This document shows, one piece after another, positions 1 to 7,978 of a DNA stretch of 64,000 nucleotides. The notes beneath the pieces are model-generated. The model did not search any database. It saw only the letters and a program-made list of their open reading frames with translations, and was not told where the DNA came from. This DNA comes from an uncultured Lachnospiraceae bacterium (GTDB lineage: Bacteria > Bacillota > Clostridia > Lachnospirales > Lachnospiraceae): assembly GCA_902765725.1 (NCBI GenBank), contig CACXAT010000002.1, forward strand, positions 186,001 through 250,000, written 5' to 3'. The translations under genes were made by a program, and so were the position numbers. Each line of letters starts with the position of its first letter. The stretch's first letter is position 1.

Positions 1-2
1 CC

Positions 3-809
3 AAGGCTGATGCGGAAGCGGCTCTGATCGCATCCATGTCACCGGAAGTGCTTGCACTGTATCAGGCATACCTGGCAGCACAGGAAGCAGCGATGCATCC
101 GGTAGACGAGGCAGACGCGGCAGCAAAGGCTCAGGCAGCCATCGACGCTTACAATGCATATGTAGCTGCATGCAACGGAAATGTTCCGGCAGCACAGCCG
201 GCAGTGACCGATACCAGCGCATCCACAGCTAATGACACAGCAGAGGATGACGGCGAGTATGTCGATGCATCCGGTGAAGAATATGTCGATGTTTCCGATG
301 ATACCTCTGACGAAGAGTATCTCGAGGCTGAGGACGAAGAGTACGTAGAAGACGACGAGTATGTCGAGGCAGCGGACGAAGAATACGCCGAAGAAGATGA
401 CGTATACATCGACGAAGAAGAGGAAGATACCTCTGCATCTTCAAGCGGATCTGGTCTTGGCGCTCAGATCGCAGCATACGCAACACAGTTTGTCGGCAAC
501 CCGTATGTATACGGCGGTGCCAGCCTGACAGGCGGCGCTGACTGCTCCGGATTCACCATGGCAGTCTTCGCGAACTTCGGAATCGGACTTCCGCACAATG
601 CGGCAGCCCAGAGCGGATGCGGAAGATCCGTATCCCTGAGTGAGCTCCAGCCCGGCGACCTGCTGTTCTACGACAACGGTGGCGGAATCGGACACGTAAC
701 ACTCTACATCGGCGGCGGCCAGGTAGTACATGCCAGCAGCCCGGAAACCGGCATCAAGATCAGTGCATACAACTACAGAAACCCGGTATGCGCAGTACGC
801 TGCTGGTAA
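3..809 (+). CDS. NlpC/P60 peptidoglycan endopeptidase, 5' end outside window
   Basis: C-terminal part of a secreted cell-wall hydrolase; the reading frame is open back to the window edge, so the start and any signal peptide are missing. The visible protein has an Ala-rich region, a highly acidic linker built from repeated EEYV/EEYL/DEYV units, and a C-terminal NlpC/P60 domain of about 115 residues. The catalytic Cys lies in ADCSGF, the His in GHVTLYIG, and a further His in VVHAS. Family members cleave the D-Glu to diamino-acid bond in peptide stems. The catalytic core closely resembles that of the protein at 54781-56526 (shared VGNPYVYGG and CSGF), so the two are paralogues. The acidic linker could be a wall-targeting or charge-interaction segment. 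A strong hairpin follows the stop. Confidence 0.9.
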   Translation, partial: KADAEAALIASMSPEVLALYQAYLAAQEAAMHPVDEADAAAKAQAAIDAYNAYVAACNGNVPAAQPAVTDTSASTANDTAEDDGEYVDASGEEYVDVSDDTSDEEYLEAEDEEYVEDDEYVEAADEEYAEEDDVYIDEEEEDTSASSSGSGLGAQIAAYATQFVGNPYVYGGASLTGGADCSGFTMAVFANFGIGLPHNAAAQSGCGRSVSLSELQPGDLLFYDNGGGIGHVTLYIGGGQVVHASSPETGIKISAYNYRNPVCAVRCW

Positions 810-850
810 GAGTCAGGAAGCTGACGACAATTTGATAAAGTTAATCCTTT

Positions 851-882
851 GGGAGCGGATCTCCGGATCCGCTCCCGTTAAA
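851..882 (+). terminator. Rho-independent terminator after NlpC/P60 gene
   Basis: Perfect 10-bp stem (851-860 with 867-876, GGGAGCGGAT arm) and a 6-nt loop, about 40 nt after the stop codon. The following T-tract is weak (GTTAAATT), so the terminator call rests mainly on the stem and its position. Confidence 0.7.
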
Positions 883-1530
883 TTATGTAAAAACCAAAGT
901 CGGAGAAAGAACAGGAATAATCTGAAAACCCCAGGCGGAGAAAGAGCAGAAGTGCGCCGGGACGGTTCGGAACAGGCCGGATCGGGCCGAAAGTGGCTAT
1001 TTTATGGGGAAAGAATATTATTGTCAGACAATTAAACAAATAAATTCACAACTGGAAAGTCAATAACAAATCCGCAAATTTCCGCATCCCGTCAACTTTT
1101 TACAAAATGAACAAAACAGTTGTTCCATCTTCCAACGGGGTAAAATCGCCTCTGTTTTGAGTTGTTTTTGGTGGATAATGTGGATAAATCCGTGTATAAG
1201 TCCTCTTTGCGCTCAGATACTGAATGGAAGGGTGTGGAAAACTTCTGTGGATAAAGCAGACACAATTTCGCTTCCAGGAGGGGATGAACCCCGCCTGAAC
1301 ACCTGTTTTTGTGAGAAATGCCATGCCAGATCAGGTGTTCTGGACAAAAATGAATAGCTGGTTCAATCAATTTGGCATATTGTCAGATAATTACGGCAAA
1401 AGTGCATTCAGCCGGCCTGTAGGGAGAATATTTTAGAGGGTATCTCAGAGAATCTGCCGCCGCCGGGCTCTTCGGATCCGGCCTGCAGACACGATCCGGA
1501 AGGCTGAGGAAGCTTAAATAAAAAAAATAA
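883..1530. other. Gene-free stretch with DnaA-box-like cluster and a hairpin
   Basis: No convincing gene. An AT-rich tract (about 1010-1085) precedes a cluster of DnaA-box-like 9-mers: GGTGGATAA 1170-1178, TGTGGATAA 1179-1187, CGTGTATAA 1191-1199, TGTGGAAAA 1233-1241 and TGTGGATAA 1246-1254, all in one orientation. A 9-bp inverted repeat (GAACACCTG 1297-1305, CAGGTGTTC 1332-1340) follows. Short reading frames here have no ribosome binding site or recognisable product. Confidence 0.55.
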
Positions 1531-1538
1531 AAAAAGAC

Positions 1539-1567
1539 TTGCATTTTCCCGGTTCCTGTCATATACT
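1539..1567 (+). promoter_or_regulatory. Promoter of tRNA-Lys
   Basis: TTGCAT at 1539-1544, a 17-nt spacer and TATACT at 1562-1567, about 44 nt before the mature tRNA 5' end. Confidence 0.7.
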
Positions 1568-1610
1568 AACGAAGTCCTCAAAAAACAGGACATAAACCAA
1601 ATAAGGACAT

Positions 1611-1683
1611 GCACCTCTAGCTCAGTTGGTAGAGCACCTGACTCTTAATCAGGGTGTCCAGGGTTCGAGCCCCTGGAGGTGCA
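1611..1683 (+). tRNA. tRNA-Lys (anticodon CTT)
   Basis: Full cloverleaf: acceptor stem GCACCTC/GAGGTGC, D arm GCTC-AGTTGGTA-GAGC, anticodon arm CCTGA-CTCTTAA-TCAGG giving anticodon CTT (reads AAG), T arm CAGGG-TTCGAGC-CCCTG, discriminator A. No CCA is encoded. The 3' part from 1656 onward belongs to the left attachment repeat of the integrated element, so the 3' end was restored by the incoming DNA. A broken copy of the 3' end sits at 13327-13354. Confidence 0.97.
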
Positions 1684-1739
1684 CGGAGGGAGTACTGGTC
1701 TTGCGTCGAAGGCGCGGGGTTGGTGCTTCTTTTTTGATG
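1656..1739 (+). repeat. attL, 84-bp direct repeat
   Basis: Identical to 13327-13410. The match starts in the tRNA-Lys variable/T-arm region, covers the last 28 nt of the tRNA and continues 56 nt beyond it. Bases outside diverge at once on both sides (T versus C before, C versus T after), which fixes the boundaries. Confidence 0.95.
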
Positions 1740-1853
1740 CGCTGAAATTGTAGAAGACTGCTGTATCTAAGGCGTTTCCCATGTATGAAGCACTATTACT
1801 GCATATTGGTATCAGAACGATAATAAACGCTCGGAAAAGGAATCTGAGAGTCC

Positions 1854-1885
1854 GATTACCGTTTTTGATTACCTTTTTGATTACC
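1854..1885 (+). repeat. Integrase arm-type repeats, left end
   Basis: Three direct GATTACC repeats at 1854-1860, 1867-1873 and 1879-1885, spaced about one helical turn and ending just after the integrase stop codon. Two more lie at the right end (13240-13258). The family's integrases bind such arm sites; their use here is inferred from position. Confidence 0.6.
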
Positions 1886-1887
1886 AC

Positions 1888-3075
1888 TTAGAAAGATACA
1901 GCATTCTCCAGCAGCTCTTTCTTCTCAATCTCTGTGCTCCGGTCAAAGACATAATTTCTGAGGGTAGTTTCTTCGCTGGAATGTCCGGCCATAGCTCGCG
2001 CTGTGTTTATATTGATGTCGTTATCTATCCATGCTGAGATTACGGTCTTCCTTGCTTTATGAGAACTCTTCATGACTGTGCCGAGTCGTTTACAGTACTT
2101 CTTATACAGATCAGCAACTGGTCGCTCAGGCAAAGGTTCATTCTCCCGGATCGAGAAGATGAAGCGATGATTGATTCCGAGTTCTTTTTGTCGCATTAAC
2201 GCTGCTTGGATAACATCTTTGGCCGTGGATGAGAGAAATACTTCTCTGTCTCCGCAATCAGACTTTGTATGTTCAACGATTTCCTTTAAATCACGCCGGA
2301 GCATTCTCTGTACATGAAAATAGTTCTCCCTCTCAACATCTTCAAACTGGGCTGCACATACCTCGCCAATCCGCAGTGCTGTCTGCAACTGGAAGATAAC
2401 TGCCAATGGAGCAAGTTCATACACTTTGACATGGTTATGGAAGTCATCCCATGCCATCTGTATTATTTGCCGAGCTTCTTCCTTAGTAAACACTTGCGTA
2501 TGATCAGCCTTCTTCTTTACCTTCTGGAACAGACGACCACCGTCAATCTTAACCGAATCAAAAGGACTCGTTTGGATTATTCCCAACTCAACAGCATACT
2601 GTAACCCTTGACGCATGATCACGGTTACGTTGTAGTACCTGGTCTTTGTCATGTTATGATCCTTTATAAGCTGATGGGCCCATTCATCCAGTTGTACCTT
2701 TGTCAGTTCTACAAATGGGACATCGACGATGGGATCCTCGGAATAATATGTCTTCCAGTCCGAGTTGATGCGCATGATGTATGTTTCGGCATTTGTGTGA
2801 AGCCGTTTGTGCTTTACCCATTCCGGATACAGTTTCCGAAGGGTGAATCCCCTGTATAGTTCCTCCTTCCTTTTCTCCTCTGGTGCGTACAGTAGATACA
2901 ATTCTTCAATCAGATCATCATACTTCGCCTTCTTGATGAGTTTTCTGCCACCTGATGCTCCTGGACACTTGACATATGTTCGATATCTGCCGTCTTTTGG
3001 CTTTTCATCTTTCCGTGGCCAGATTTTGTATGGATGTTGACGTAGGACGAATTGTTCATGTTCTGTCTTTTTCAT
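1888..3075 (-). CDS. int: Tyrosine integrase of the tRNA-Lys element
   Basis: 395-residue site-specific recombinase that would catalyse integration and excision between the 84-bp repeats. An N-terminal arm-binding region is followed by a SAM-like core-binding domain (about 80-185) and a catalytic domain (about 195-385). The catalytic set is complete: Arg235 in TALRIGEVC, His339 and Arg342 in SHKAR, His365 in AGHSS, and nucleophile Tyr375 in LRNYVF. It lies next to attL and reads toward the tRNA, the usual arrangement for tRNA-targeting islands. The ribosome binding site before the ATG is weak (AAAGAAGAT), consistent with low expression. No separate excisionase is obvious; the Xre or small DNA-binding proteins could serve. 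Confidence 0.95.
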   Translation of the reverse strand: MKKTEHEQFVLRQHPYKIWPRKDEKPKDGRYRTYVKCPGASGGRKLIKKAKYDDLIEELYLLYAPEEKRKEELYRGFTLRKLYPEWVKHKRLHTNAETYIMRINSDWKTYYSEDPIVDVPFVELTKVQLDEWAHQLIKDHNMTKTRYYNVTVIMRQGLQYAVELGIIQTSPFDSVKIDGGRLFQKVKKKADHTQVFTKEEARQIIQMAWDDFHNHVKVYELAPLAVIFQLQTALRIGEVCAAQFEDVERENYFHVQRMLRRDLKEIVEHTKSDCGDREVFLSSTAKDVIQAALMRQKELGINHRFIFSIRENEPLPERPVADLYKKYCKRLGTVMKSSHKARKTVISAWIDNDININTARAMAGHSSEETTLRNYVFDRSTEIEKKELLENAVSF

Positions 3076-3293
3076 ATCTTCTTTGGCACCGTCAACAGTG
3101 AAGATATTTGTATTTTATGAAGTAAAGTTCTCTGTGTAAATATGACTATAGTACGATAAGGTTTTATATGCCTTCTGCTGTGTGCCCCTCAATATAGTTT
3201 AATTCCATGGCTGTCATTGTGTCATGATGTCATTTAAAAGATAATTTGTCTATCAGGGATGTCGGCGACGATGCCCCTTTACATATAAAAACG

Positions 3294-3321
3294 AACCGTC
3301 CGGCGAGTGTACCGGGCGGTT
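3294..3321 (-). terminator. Terminator of the xre gene
   Basis: Inverted repeat 3294-3303 with 3312-3321 (AACCG..CCGG arms, one mismatch), directly abutting the xre stop codon and followed on the minus strand by CGTTTTTA. Confidence 0.7.
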
Positions 3322-3540
3322 TTACAATGTCTGATCATCTTCAGATGGAACGTACTGCGCGATGTCTTGGATCTGGCAATTGAGGATGCGGCAGAGATCG
3401 TTGATGGTGGTCGTATTGAGCGGGCGGTTGTCACGGAGTTTCTGGATCGTCGCACTGGAAACGTGATGTAAGTTTATCAGAGTGTATGTTGTCTCGTTGG
3501 ATGATTTTAAGGTTATCCAGAAAGGACTGTAATCAATCAT
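3322..3540 (-). CDS. Xre/Cro-type HTH regulator
   Basis: 72-residue single-domain DNA-binding protein. The segment SATIQKLRDNRPLNTTTINDLCRILNCQIQDI is the classic Cro/C1 helix-turn-helix followed by a short helix, ending in an acidic tail. It is divergent from the Ig-like surface protein gene, and a 12-14-bp inverted repeat lies immediately upstream of its start, so autoregulation and control of the divergent promoter are likely. In elements of this type such proteins usually set the switch between quiescence and excision; that role is inference. Confidence 0.8.
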   Translation of the reverse strand: MIDYSPFWITLKSSNETTYTLINLHHVSSATIQKLRDNRPLNTTTINDLCRILNCQIQDIAQYVPSEDDQTL

Positions 3541-3541
3541 A

Positions 3542-3579
3542 GCAATGCTCCATGGTGTTTACTAAATGGAGCATATTGC
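3542..3579. promoter_or_regulatory. Candidate operator between xre and the Ig-like gene
   Basis: Imperfect inverted repeat: GCAATGCTCCAT (3542-3553) and ATGGAGCATATTGC (3566-3579), sharing a perfect 9-bp core (ATGCTCCAT/ATGGAGCAT). It starts 2 nt from the xre start codon and lies just before the divergent promoter at 3592. Probable binding site for the adjacent Xre protein. Confidence 0.55.
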
Positions 3580-3591
3580 ATAGTTGTTTAA

Positions 3592-3620
3592 TTGACTATG
3601 GTTGTTAAGATGACTATAAT
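3592..3620 (+). promoter_or_regulatory. Promoter of the Ig-like surface protein gene
   Basis: TTGACT at 3592-3597, 17-nt spacer, perfect TATAAT at 3615-3620. Predicted start of transcription is near 3627, which rules out the GTG at 3627 as a start codon. Confidence 0.8.
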
Positions 3621-3659
3621 AGTATAGTGATAATCTACATAACAAAGAGGGGGAACGAT

Positions 3660-4919
3660 ATGAATAAAAGAAGGATAGGAATAGTTTTAGTTTTACTGTT
3701 AATGCTATTATTATCAGTACAAGCACAAGCAGCGAAAGTTAGAATTAATAAGAAAAAAGCAACGGTTACAGTTGGGCAGAGTTTAAAACTTAAAGTAAAT
3801 GGAGTAAAAGCAAAGAAGGTTAAATGGAGCTCTTCAAACAAGAGAGTTGCAACCGTAACAAAGAGGGGGATTGTTACGGGTAAAGGGGCTGGAAAAGCCA
3901 CGATAATAGCAAAAGTTTCCGGGAAAAAACTGAAATGTAAATTGACAGTTGTTTCCAGAATAACACCCACGCCCACACCCACACCCACGCCCACACCCAC
4001 ACCAATACCAATAACTGTTCCTGAGTACAATACTTCCATTATTGTAGAGCAATCCGTGATCAATTTAGACATTAATGAGTCAAAGACGGTAAGAGTACAA
4101 ACAGACCGTGGATATTCAATAACATGGAATTGTAGCAATAATAATGTCACCTGTGCTTGGGGAGACTGGATCACAGGCACTAACTCGATTAATTTGACGA
4201 TTACAGGTGCTTATGCGGGGGATACAATTATCACGATATGTGATTCGAAAAATAATGCTATCAAAGCATCAATCAGAGTAACTGTAAACACACCTTCTAA
4301 TACAAGGATATCTGTCGATCCAACAGAGCTTAGTTTGGAAATAGGAGAAACAAAATCAGTTTTGGTAGATACAGACCGTGGATATTCAGTGAACTATAAA
4401 CGCAGTAATAGCAAAGTATCATGTGTATGGGGGGATTGGATTACAGGAACACATGCTATTGAACTAAGTATTACAGGAGACGCAATTGGGACATCGACTA
4501 TAACAATATCAGATTATAATGATAGTAGCATTAATGCTTTATTGAATGTGACAGTGACCCCGCCATTGATCGAAATTGAAAAGCCAGATCTGCCGTCGTC
4601 ATATACTTACAGCAGTAGTGCAGGTAAGCTATACTCCATTTGTGAGATCGAGAATATTAGTTTTGAAACCACCTATTTGGCTTCGTCTAAAGAATACGCG
4701 GTTTATATTAATTATGAAGGAATAAAAACATATGATTATGAGCCAACCGTAAGTTCAATAAGATACGTTGGATATAAAATATATGACTCTGATGGATATG
4801 TTGTAGAATCTGGGAAACTTGTAACTCCTTCTATAGCACAAGGAGAGAGATTTAAAGATAAAACTTCATTACTTCTAAATCCTGGTAAGTATTCTTTAGT
4901 TTTGTCTAATGTTGAATAG
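3660..4919 (+). CDS. Secreted Ig-like (BIG_2) domain protein
   Basis: 419 residues from the ATG at 3660, chosen because AAAGAGGGGG precedes it at good distance. An N-terminal signal peptide (Lys/Arg start, Leu-rich core, AQA-A cleavage) is followed by a BIG_2-type Ig-like domain (about 26-100, WSSSNKRVATV and GKGAGKATI), a Thr-Pro repeat linker, and two tandem domains of about 80 residues that share DRGYS and WGDWITGT. A C-terminal beta-rich domain completes it; no LPXTG anchor is seen. Likely a surface or secreted adhesion-type protein carried as cargo. Codon use is AT-rich compared with the host genes. A fragment of a related gene lies just downstream. Confidence 0.8.
   Translation: MNKRRIGIVLVLLLMLLLSVQAQAAKVRINKKKATVTVGQSLKLKVNGVKAKKVKWSSSNKRVATVTKRGIVTGKGAGKATIIAKVSGKKLKCKLTVVSRITPTPTPTPTPTPTPIPITVPEYNTSIIVEQSVINLDINESKTVRVQTDRGYSITWNCSNNNVTCAWGDWITGTNSINLTITGAYAGDTIITICDSKNNAIKASIRVTVNTPSNTRISVDPTELSLEIGETKSVLVDTDRGYSVNYKRSNSKVSCVWGDWITGTHAIELSITGDAIGTSTITISDYNDSSINALLNVTVTPPLIEIEKPDLPSSYTYSSSAGKLYSICEIENISFETTYLASSKEYAVYINYEGIKTYDYEPTVSSIRYVGYKIYDSDGYVVESGKLVTPSIAQGERFKDKTSLLLNPGKYSLVLSNVE
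3967..4010 (+). repeat. Short tandem repeat encoding Thr-Pro linker
   Basis: Repeated ACACCC/ACGCCC hexamers inside the Ig-like gene encode a Thr-Pro stretch. Slippage here would change linker length by whole codons. Confidence 0.8.
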
Positions 4920-4941
4920 TTAAGTCATATTTGTTGGAAAG

Positions 4942-5004
4942 TGCACAATCTATGCCTACACTCAGATCGGTGTGTTTGCGAAGTGTAAAATCACGGTGAA
5001 GTAA
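4942..5004 (+). pseudogene. Remnant of an Ig-like domain gene (3' end only)
   Basis: An open stretch of 20 codons ending in TAA encodes CTIYAYTQIGVFAKCKITVK, the typical last strands of a BIG_2 Ig-like domain (compare KLKCKLTV in the intact neighbour). There is no start codon or upstream continuation, so this looks like the tail of a deleted second surface protein gene. Confidence 0.6.
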
Positions 5005-5047
5005 TCACAATTTACTGACAACGCAAGGCTGTCTAGGGTATAATTAA

Positions 5048-5080
5048 GGGCGGGACCGCAATGGCCTCGCCCATTTTCTT
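5048..5080 (+). terminator. Terminator after the Ig-like region
   Basis: GGGCG (5048-5052) pairs with CGCCC (5068-5072), with further inner pairing, followed by ATTTTCTT. It separates the Ig-like region from the helicase gene. The rest of 5005-5243 shows no gene. Confidence 0.5.
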
Positions 5081-5243
5081 ATGATCGGAGCGAACAGCGA
5101 TACGGGTGCACATAATACATGTGAAAACGACGATAGAAACAGATTGTGTAGTGTGACTTATGAGGATCTATCAGGGACTGGTGGGAAAAGGTTAAAAGTG
5201 CATTTTTAAAGTAGATCAGAGTGGCAGCAGAAGGAGAGAACGA

Positions 5244-6929
5244 ATGGTGGAAGGTGTACGCTTAAGCAATGTAATTGATTATCAGAAGGATATGGCGCCT
5301 TACCGCTTTGTCGAGATCCATGCTGGACCTGGCGCAGGAAAAAATACGCTTATCGAAATGCTGGCGAAAGGTGAAATGCCTGGCGCACCGAAGATGAGAG
5401 TACTTTTAATCACAAGCCGTAGGGCGAAGGTGGATGAGACCTTTGCGACGTATCTCGACTCGGATAATGAGTCGCTCAGTTTATTCAAAAAAAGGGTCGG
5501 TAAGGCATGGGATGTCGTTGATCCGAAAGGGGAGCATGTTCTGGCCGGTATCGGAAATACGATATGTACGTCCGCGTTTATCGCCGGGTACTTGAAAAAC
5601 GTTTATAGAAAAGATGATGTACGGACGCATCTCTGGGAGATGTATGATGTGATTGCGGTCGATGAAATTCATAGCGTTATGCTGGATTCGACTTATCAAG
5701 ATGCGCCGTTCTATATTTATGATCTGATCAATCATTACCTTGACAGATGCAACAGCGAAGAATACCCGGATCCAATCTGCAAACACGTGATTTTAATGAC
5801 TGGGACACCGGAACCATTATCGGACTATTTCCCGGCCGATGGTATCCCAGCAACGATGATCGACAAGATGGATGAGTGCACTAACATACAGCCAAAGAAC
5901 GTCCATTTTGTGGAAATGCAGCAGGTGGTTAGACTTTTAAAAAGTGTAGTTCAAGAAAACAAGAGGTGCATATATTTTGGCAATCGGATCGATCGGATTC
6001 AAAGTCTGTATGAAGACAAACAACTTCCGAAAGAGAAGATGGTGATGTCTTTTTCAAATGAAGAAAAGCGTGCGGAACTGTGCGAAACAGATAAGCAGGC
6101 GTGGGAAAATATGGTTGCCACGGAAGTCAGTATAAAGAGCGCTTATAAGATACCGGAACAGTTTTCAGTTTTACTAACGACCAGCAGATACCGTGAAGGA
6201 ATCAATATCAAGGATAACATTGATGCAATGGTGATCGAGTCGCACAACAGATCGGATGTTATCCAGATGGCAGGTAGAGTGAGATCTGGTGTTAAGGATT
6301 TATATCTTGTAGTTGATGCCATGCCGTATCCGACGGATTATGCGGAAGAGGTTATGGAAAATAAACTCGCACTGATACAGATTTACGGCAGCACGGATCG
6401 GAGAGAAAAACGGATAAAAGACAAAGATGGAAGCATTGACAAACGATGTTATCCATTAAATTTTATGTTAAATGAGGTTCCTGCGAATCAGTTGGGCAGA
6501 TTTATCCAGTTCATTGAGGGTAAGTTCCGATACATCCGGTACAGCTATCTCTATGATTCTTTTATGATGTATGATCCTCGCGCTACAGGGGTGAATTATG
6601 TTCGAGCAAAAAATGCCGAATGGGAGATCGCATGGAAAAATCATAGCTTGCCTCAGATGGTGCAAGGATGGTTTCCAGATGCAGCAGTAAGCGAGTTCTT
6701 AAGTGAGCGAGACAGAAAAAGCCAGGCATCTTGGCGGCTCTGGGATGAGTATGGATTTGAGTTGAATGCAGTTTATCCGAAGGAGACCATAGACCATTTT
6801 AAGAGTGAATTATCGGCAATCTGGAGAATGAAGCAGATAAATCCGATGTTGAAGCAGTTTTCACAGTACGAATATGTTAAAGCCGGGAAGGATAAGAAAA
6901 AGGGTAAGTTCCGTAGCATAGAAGCATAA
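5244..6929 (+). CDS. SF2 DEAD/DEAH-like helicase
   Basis: 561-residue cytoplasmic protein with superfamily 2 signatures. Walker A is atypical (GPGAGKNT, about 29-36, Asn where Ser/Thr is normal). Then come DEIH (about 140), motif III-like MTGTP (about 188), and motif VI-like QMAGRVRSG (about 347) preceded by TTSRYREGINI. The C-terminal 200 residues are not recognisable to me. GAGAAGGAGAGAACGA gives a strong ribosome binding site before ATG 5244. The HNH gene follows after a gap that contains an inverted repeat, so the two may act together. Possible roles are element replication or phage defence; neither is shown. Confidence 0.75.
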   Translation: MVEGVRLSNVIDYQKDMAPYRFVEIHAGPGAGKNTLIEMLAKGEMPGAPKMRVLLITSRRAKVDETFATYLDSDNESLSLFKKRVGKAWDVVDPKGEHVLAGIGNTICTSAFIAGYLKNVYRKDDVRTHLWEMYDVIAVDEIHSVMLDSTYQDAPFYIYDLINHYLDRCNSEEYPDPICKHVILMTGTPEPLSDYFPADGIPATMIDKMDECTNIQPKNVHFVEMQQVVRLLKSVVQENKRCIYFGNRIDRIQSLYEDKQLPKEKMVMSFSNEEKRAELCETDKQAWENMVATEVSIKSAYKIPEQFSVLLTTSRYREGINIKDNIDAMVIESHNRSDVIQMAGRVRSGVKDLYLVVDAMPYPTDYAEEVMENKLALIQIYGSTDRREKRIKDKDGSIDKRCYPLNFMLNEVPANQLGRFIQFIEGKFRYIRYSYLYDSFMMYDPRATGVNYVRAKNAEWEIAWKNHSLPQMVQGWFPDAAVSEFLSERDRKSQASWRLWDEYGFELNAVYPKETIDHFKSELSAIWRMKQINPMLKQFSQYEYVKAGKDKKKGKFRSIEA

Positions 6930-6939
6930 TGCATGATGG

Positions 6940-6990
6940 GGGTGTACCTTTTTTCTCAGTTCCTTTTATAAGGCTAAAAATGGTACACCC
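6940..6990. repeat. Inverted repeat between helicase and HNH genes
   Basis: Perfect 9-bp arms GGGTGTACC (6940-6948) and GGTACACCC (6982-6990), 33 nt apart. It could be a weak attenuator, an operator or a protein-binding site; no T-tract follows. Confidence 0.5.
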
Positions 6991-7041
6991 TGGAACTAGT
7001 GAACAATGAAAATGGAAACTACAATAGAAAGGGAATCGACG

Positions 7042-7899
7042 ATGTCGAAGTTCGATGAAGCATTAAGAAAAGAATGGATAGATAGATTTGAAGGTCAGAG
7101 AGCACGTATACAGGCGGCTCTGTTTGATGGTGAAAATATAAAACAGATGTTGGATGAAGAATCATTCAACGGAAGATTTTATAATCCAATGTGGGTCATA
7201 ACGAGTGAGGCTAGAGTTTGGTCTTTGGCAAAGAATCATAATCATGGTGGATTTTTACTCCCTAAAAGAAGTAAGCAAGGAAGAAGAAGCCAAGATGGTA
7301 AATATCCAGCGACGCGCAGATGGTATGAAAAAAACATTTGGCCAGAAGTTGTAGAAAGATTTGGCACATCCTCGATGGTTCAATTGTATTATCACCAAAT
7401 GGTTGCGAACTATTTTTGTGACAGAACAGCCATAGACATTTTTGGAGAAAGCCATTGTATTGCCCATCACATATTTAGATACCATGAGTTATTAGATAAG
7501 GGGATTGTAACTACCAGGCAAGAGGATTGTACATGGAATAATCGTGCAAGCCATTTAAGATGGGTGACGAAGTATGACCATGCTGTTCTCTCTTTTATCC
7601 AGGATGCGCATAATCGAAACTCCGTTGATGCCGCCATTGAAAAGATGATGAGTGGAATCAAATGTAAAGACGAAGAAACAGGAGAGGAAATTGCAATTGT
7701 CTTCCAAGGATCCAAGGATGAAATACAGCGAGAGTATGCTGCCATTTTGGAGGGTGGTAAGTTTTATAGACAGATAGGCAATGACGTTGAAGACCAGTGG
7801 ACAGCTCTGTGGTATGAATACATCAATGGTCAGAATGATAGGAGGCTATCAGTACGAGAGTTCATTGTCCCTGATGGCAAGTTGCCCTACTTAAGATAA
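7042..7899 (+). CDS. HNH-type endonuclease with NUMOD4-like N-terminus
   Basis: 285 residues from ATG 7042, preferred over the in-frame ATG at 7006 because AGAAAGGGA precedes it while 7006 has no ribosome binding site. Residues 45-60 (NPMWVITSEARVWSL) resemble NUMOD4. The middle part follows the homing-type HNH layout: YYHQMVANYF, then the His-rich GESHCIAHHIF, then WNNRASHLRWVTKYDHA, matching the usual NHxDG and NNxxxNLxWVT blocks. The C-terminal 90 residues are unassigned. Likely a metal-dependent DNA nuclease. Position after the helicase suggests a helicase-nuclease pair. It might instead be a selfish homing endonuclease. Confidence 0.65.
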   Translation: MSKFDEALRKEWIDRFEGQRARIQAALFDGENIKQMLDEESFNGRFYNPMWVITSEARVWSLAKNHNHGGFLLPKRSKQGRRSQDGKYPATRRWYEKNIWPEVVERFGTSSMVQLYYHQMVANYFCDRTAIDIFGESHCIAHHIFRYHELLDKGIVTTRQEDCTWNNRASHLRWVTKYDHAVLSFIQDAHNRNSVDAAIEKMMSGIKCKDEETGEEIAIVFQGSKDEIQREYAAILEGGKFYRQIGNDVEDQWTALWYEYINGQNDRRLSVREFIVPDGKLPYLR

Positions 7900-7915
7900 A
7901 GACATTTGGCAAAAC

Positions 7916-7944
7916 TTGCATTGTTTTAACTGCTATCATATAAT
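7916..7944 (+). promoter_or_regulatory. Promoter with shared element operator, before small peptide gene
   Basis: TTGCAT 7916-7921, 17-nt spacer, TATAAT 7939-7944. Overlapping the -10 at 7926-7943 is a 16/18 match to the inverted repeat found at four other promoters of the element (TTATATG-N4-CATATAA); the two mismatches are in the left arm. Confidence 0.7.
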
Positions 7945-7978
7945 AATAGGGGCGGTTTTCAGAAAGGATTGATGTAGA

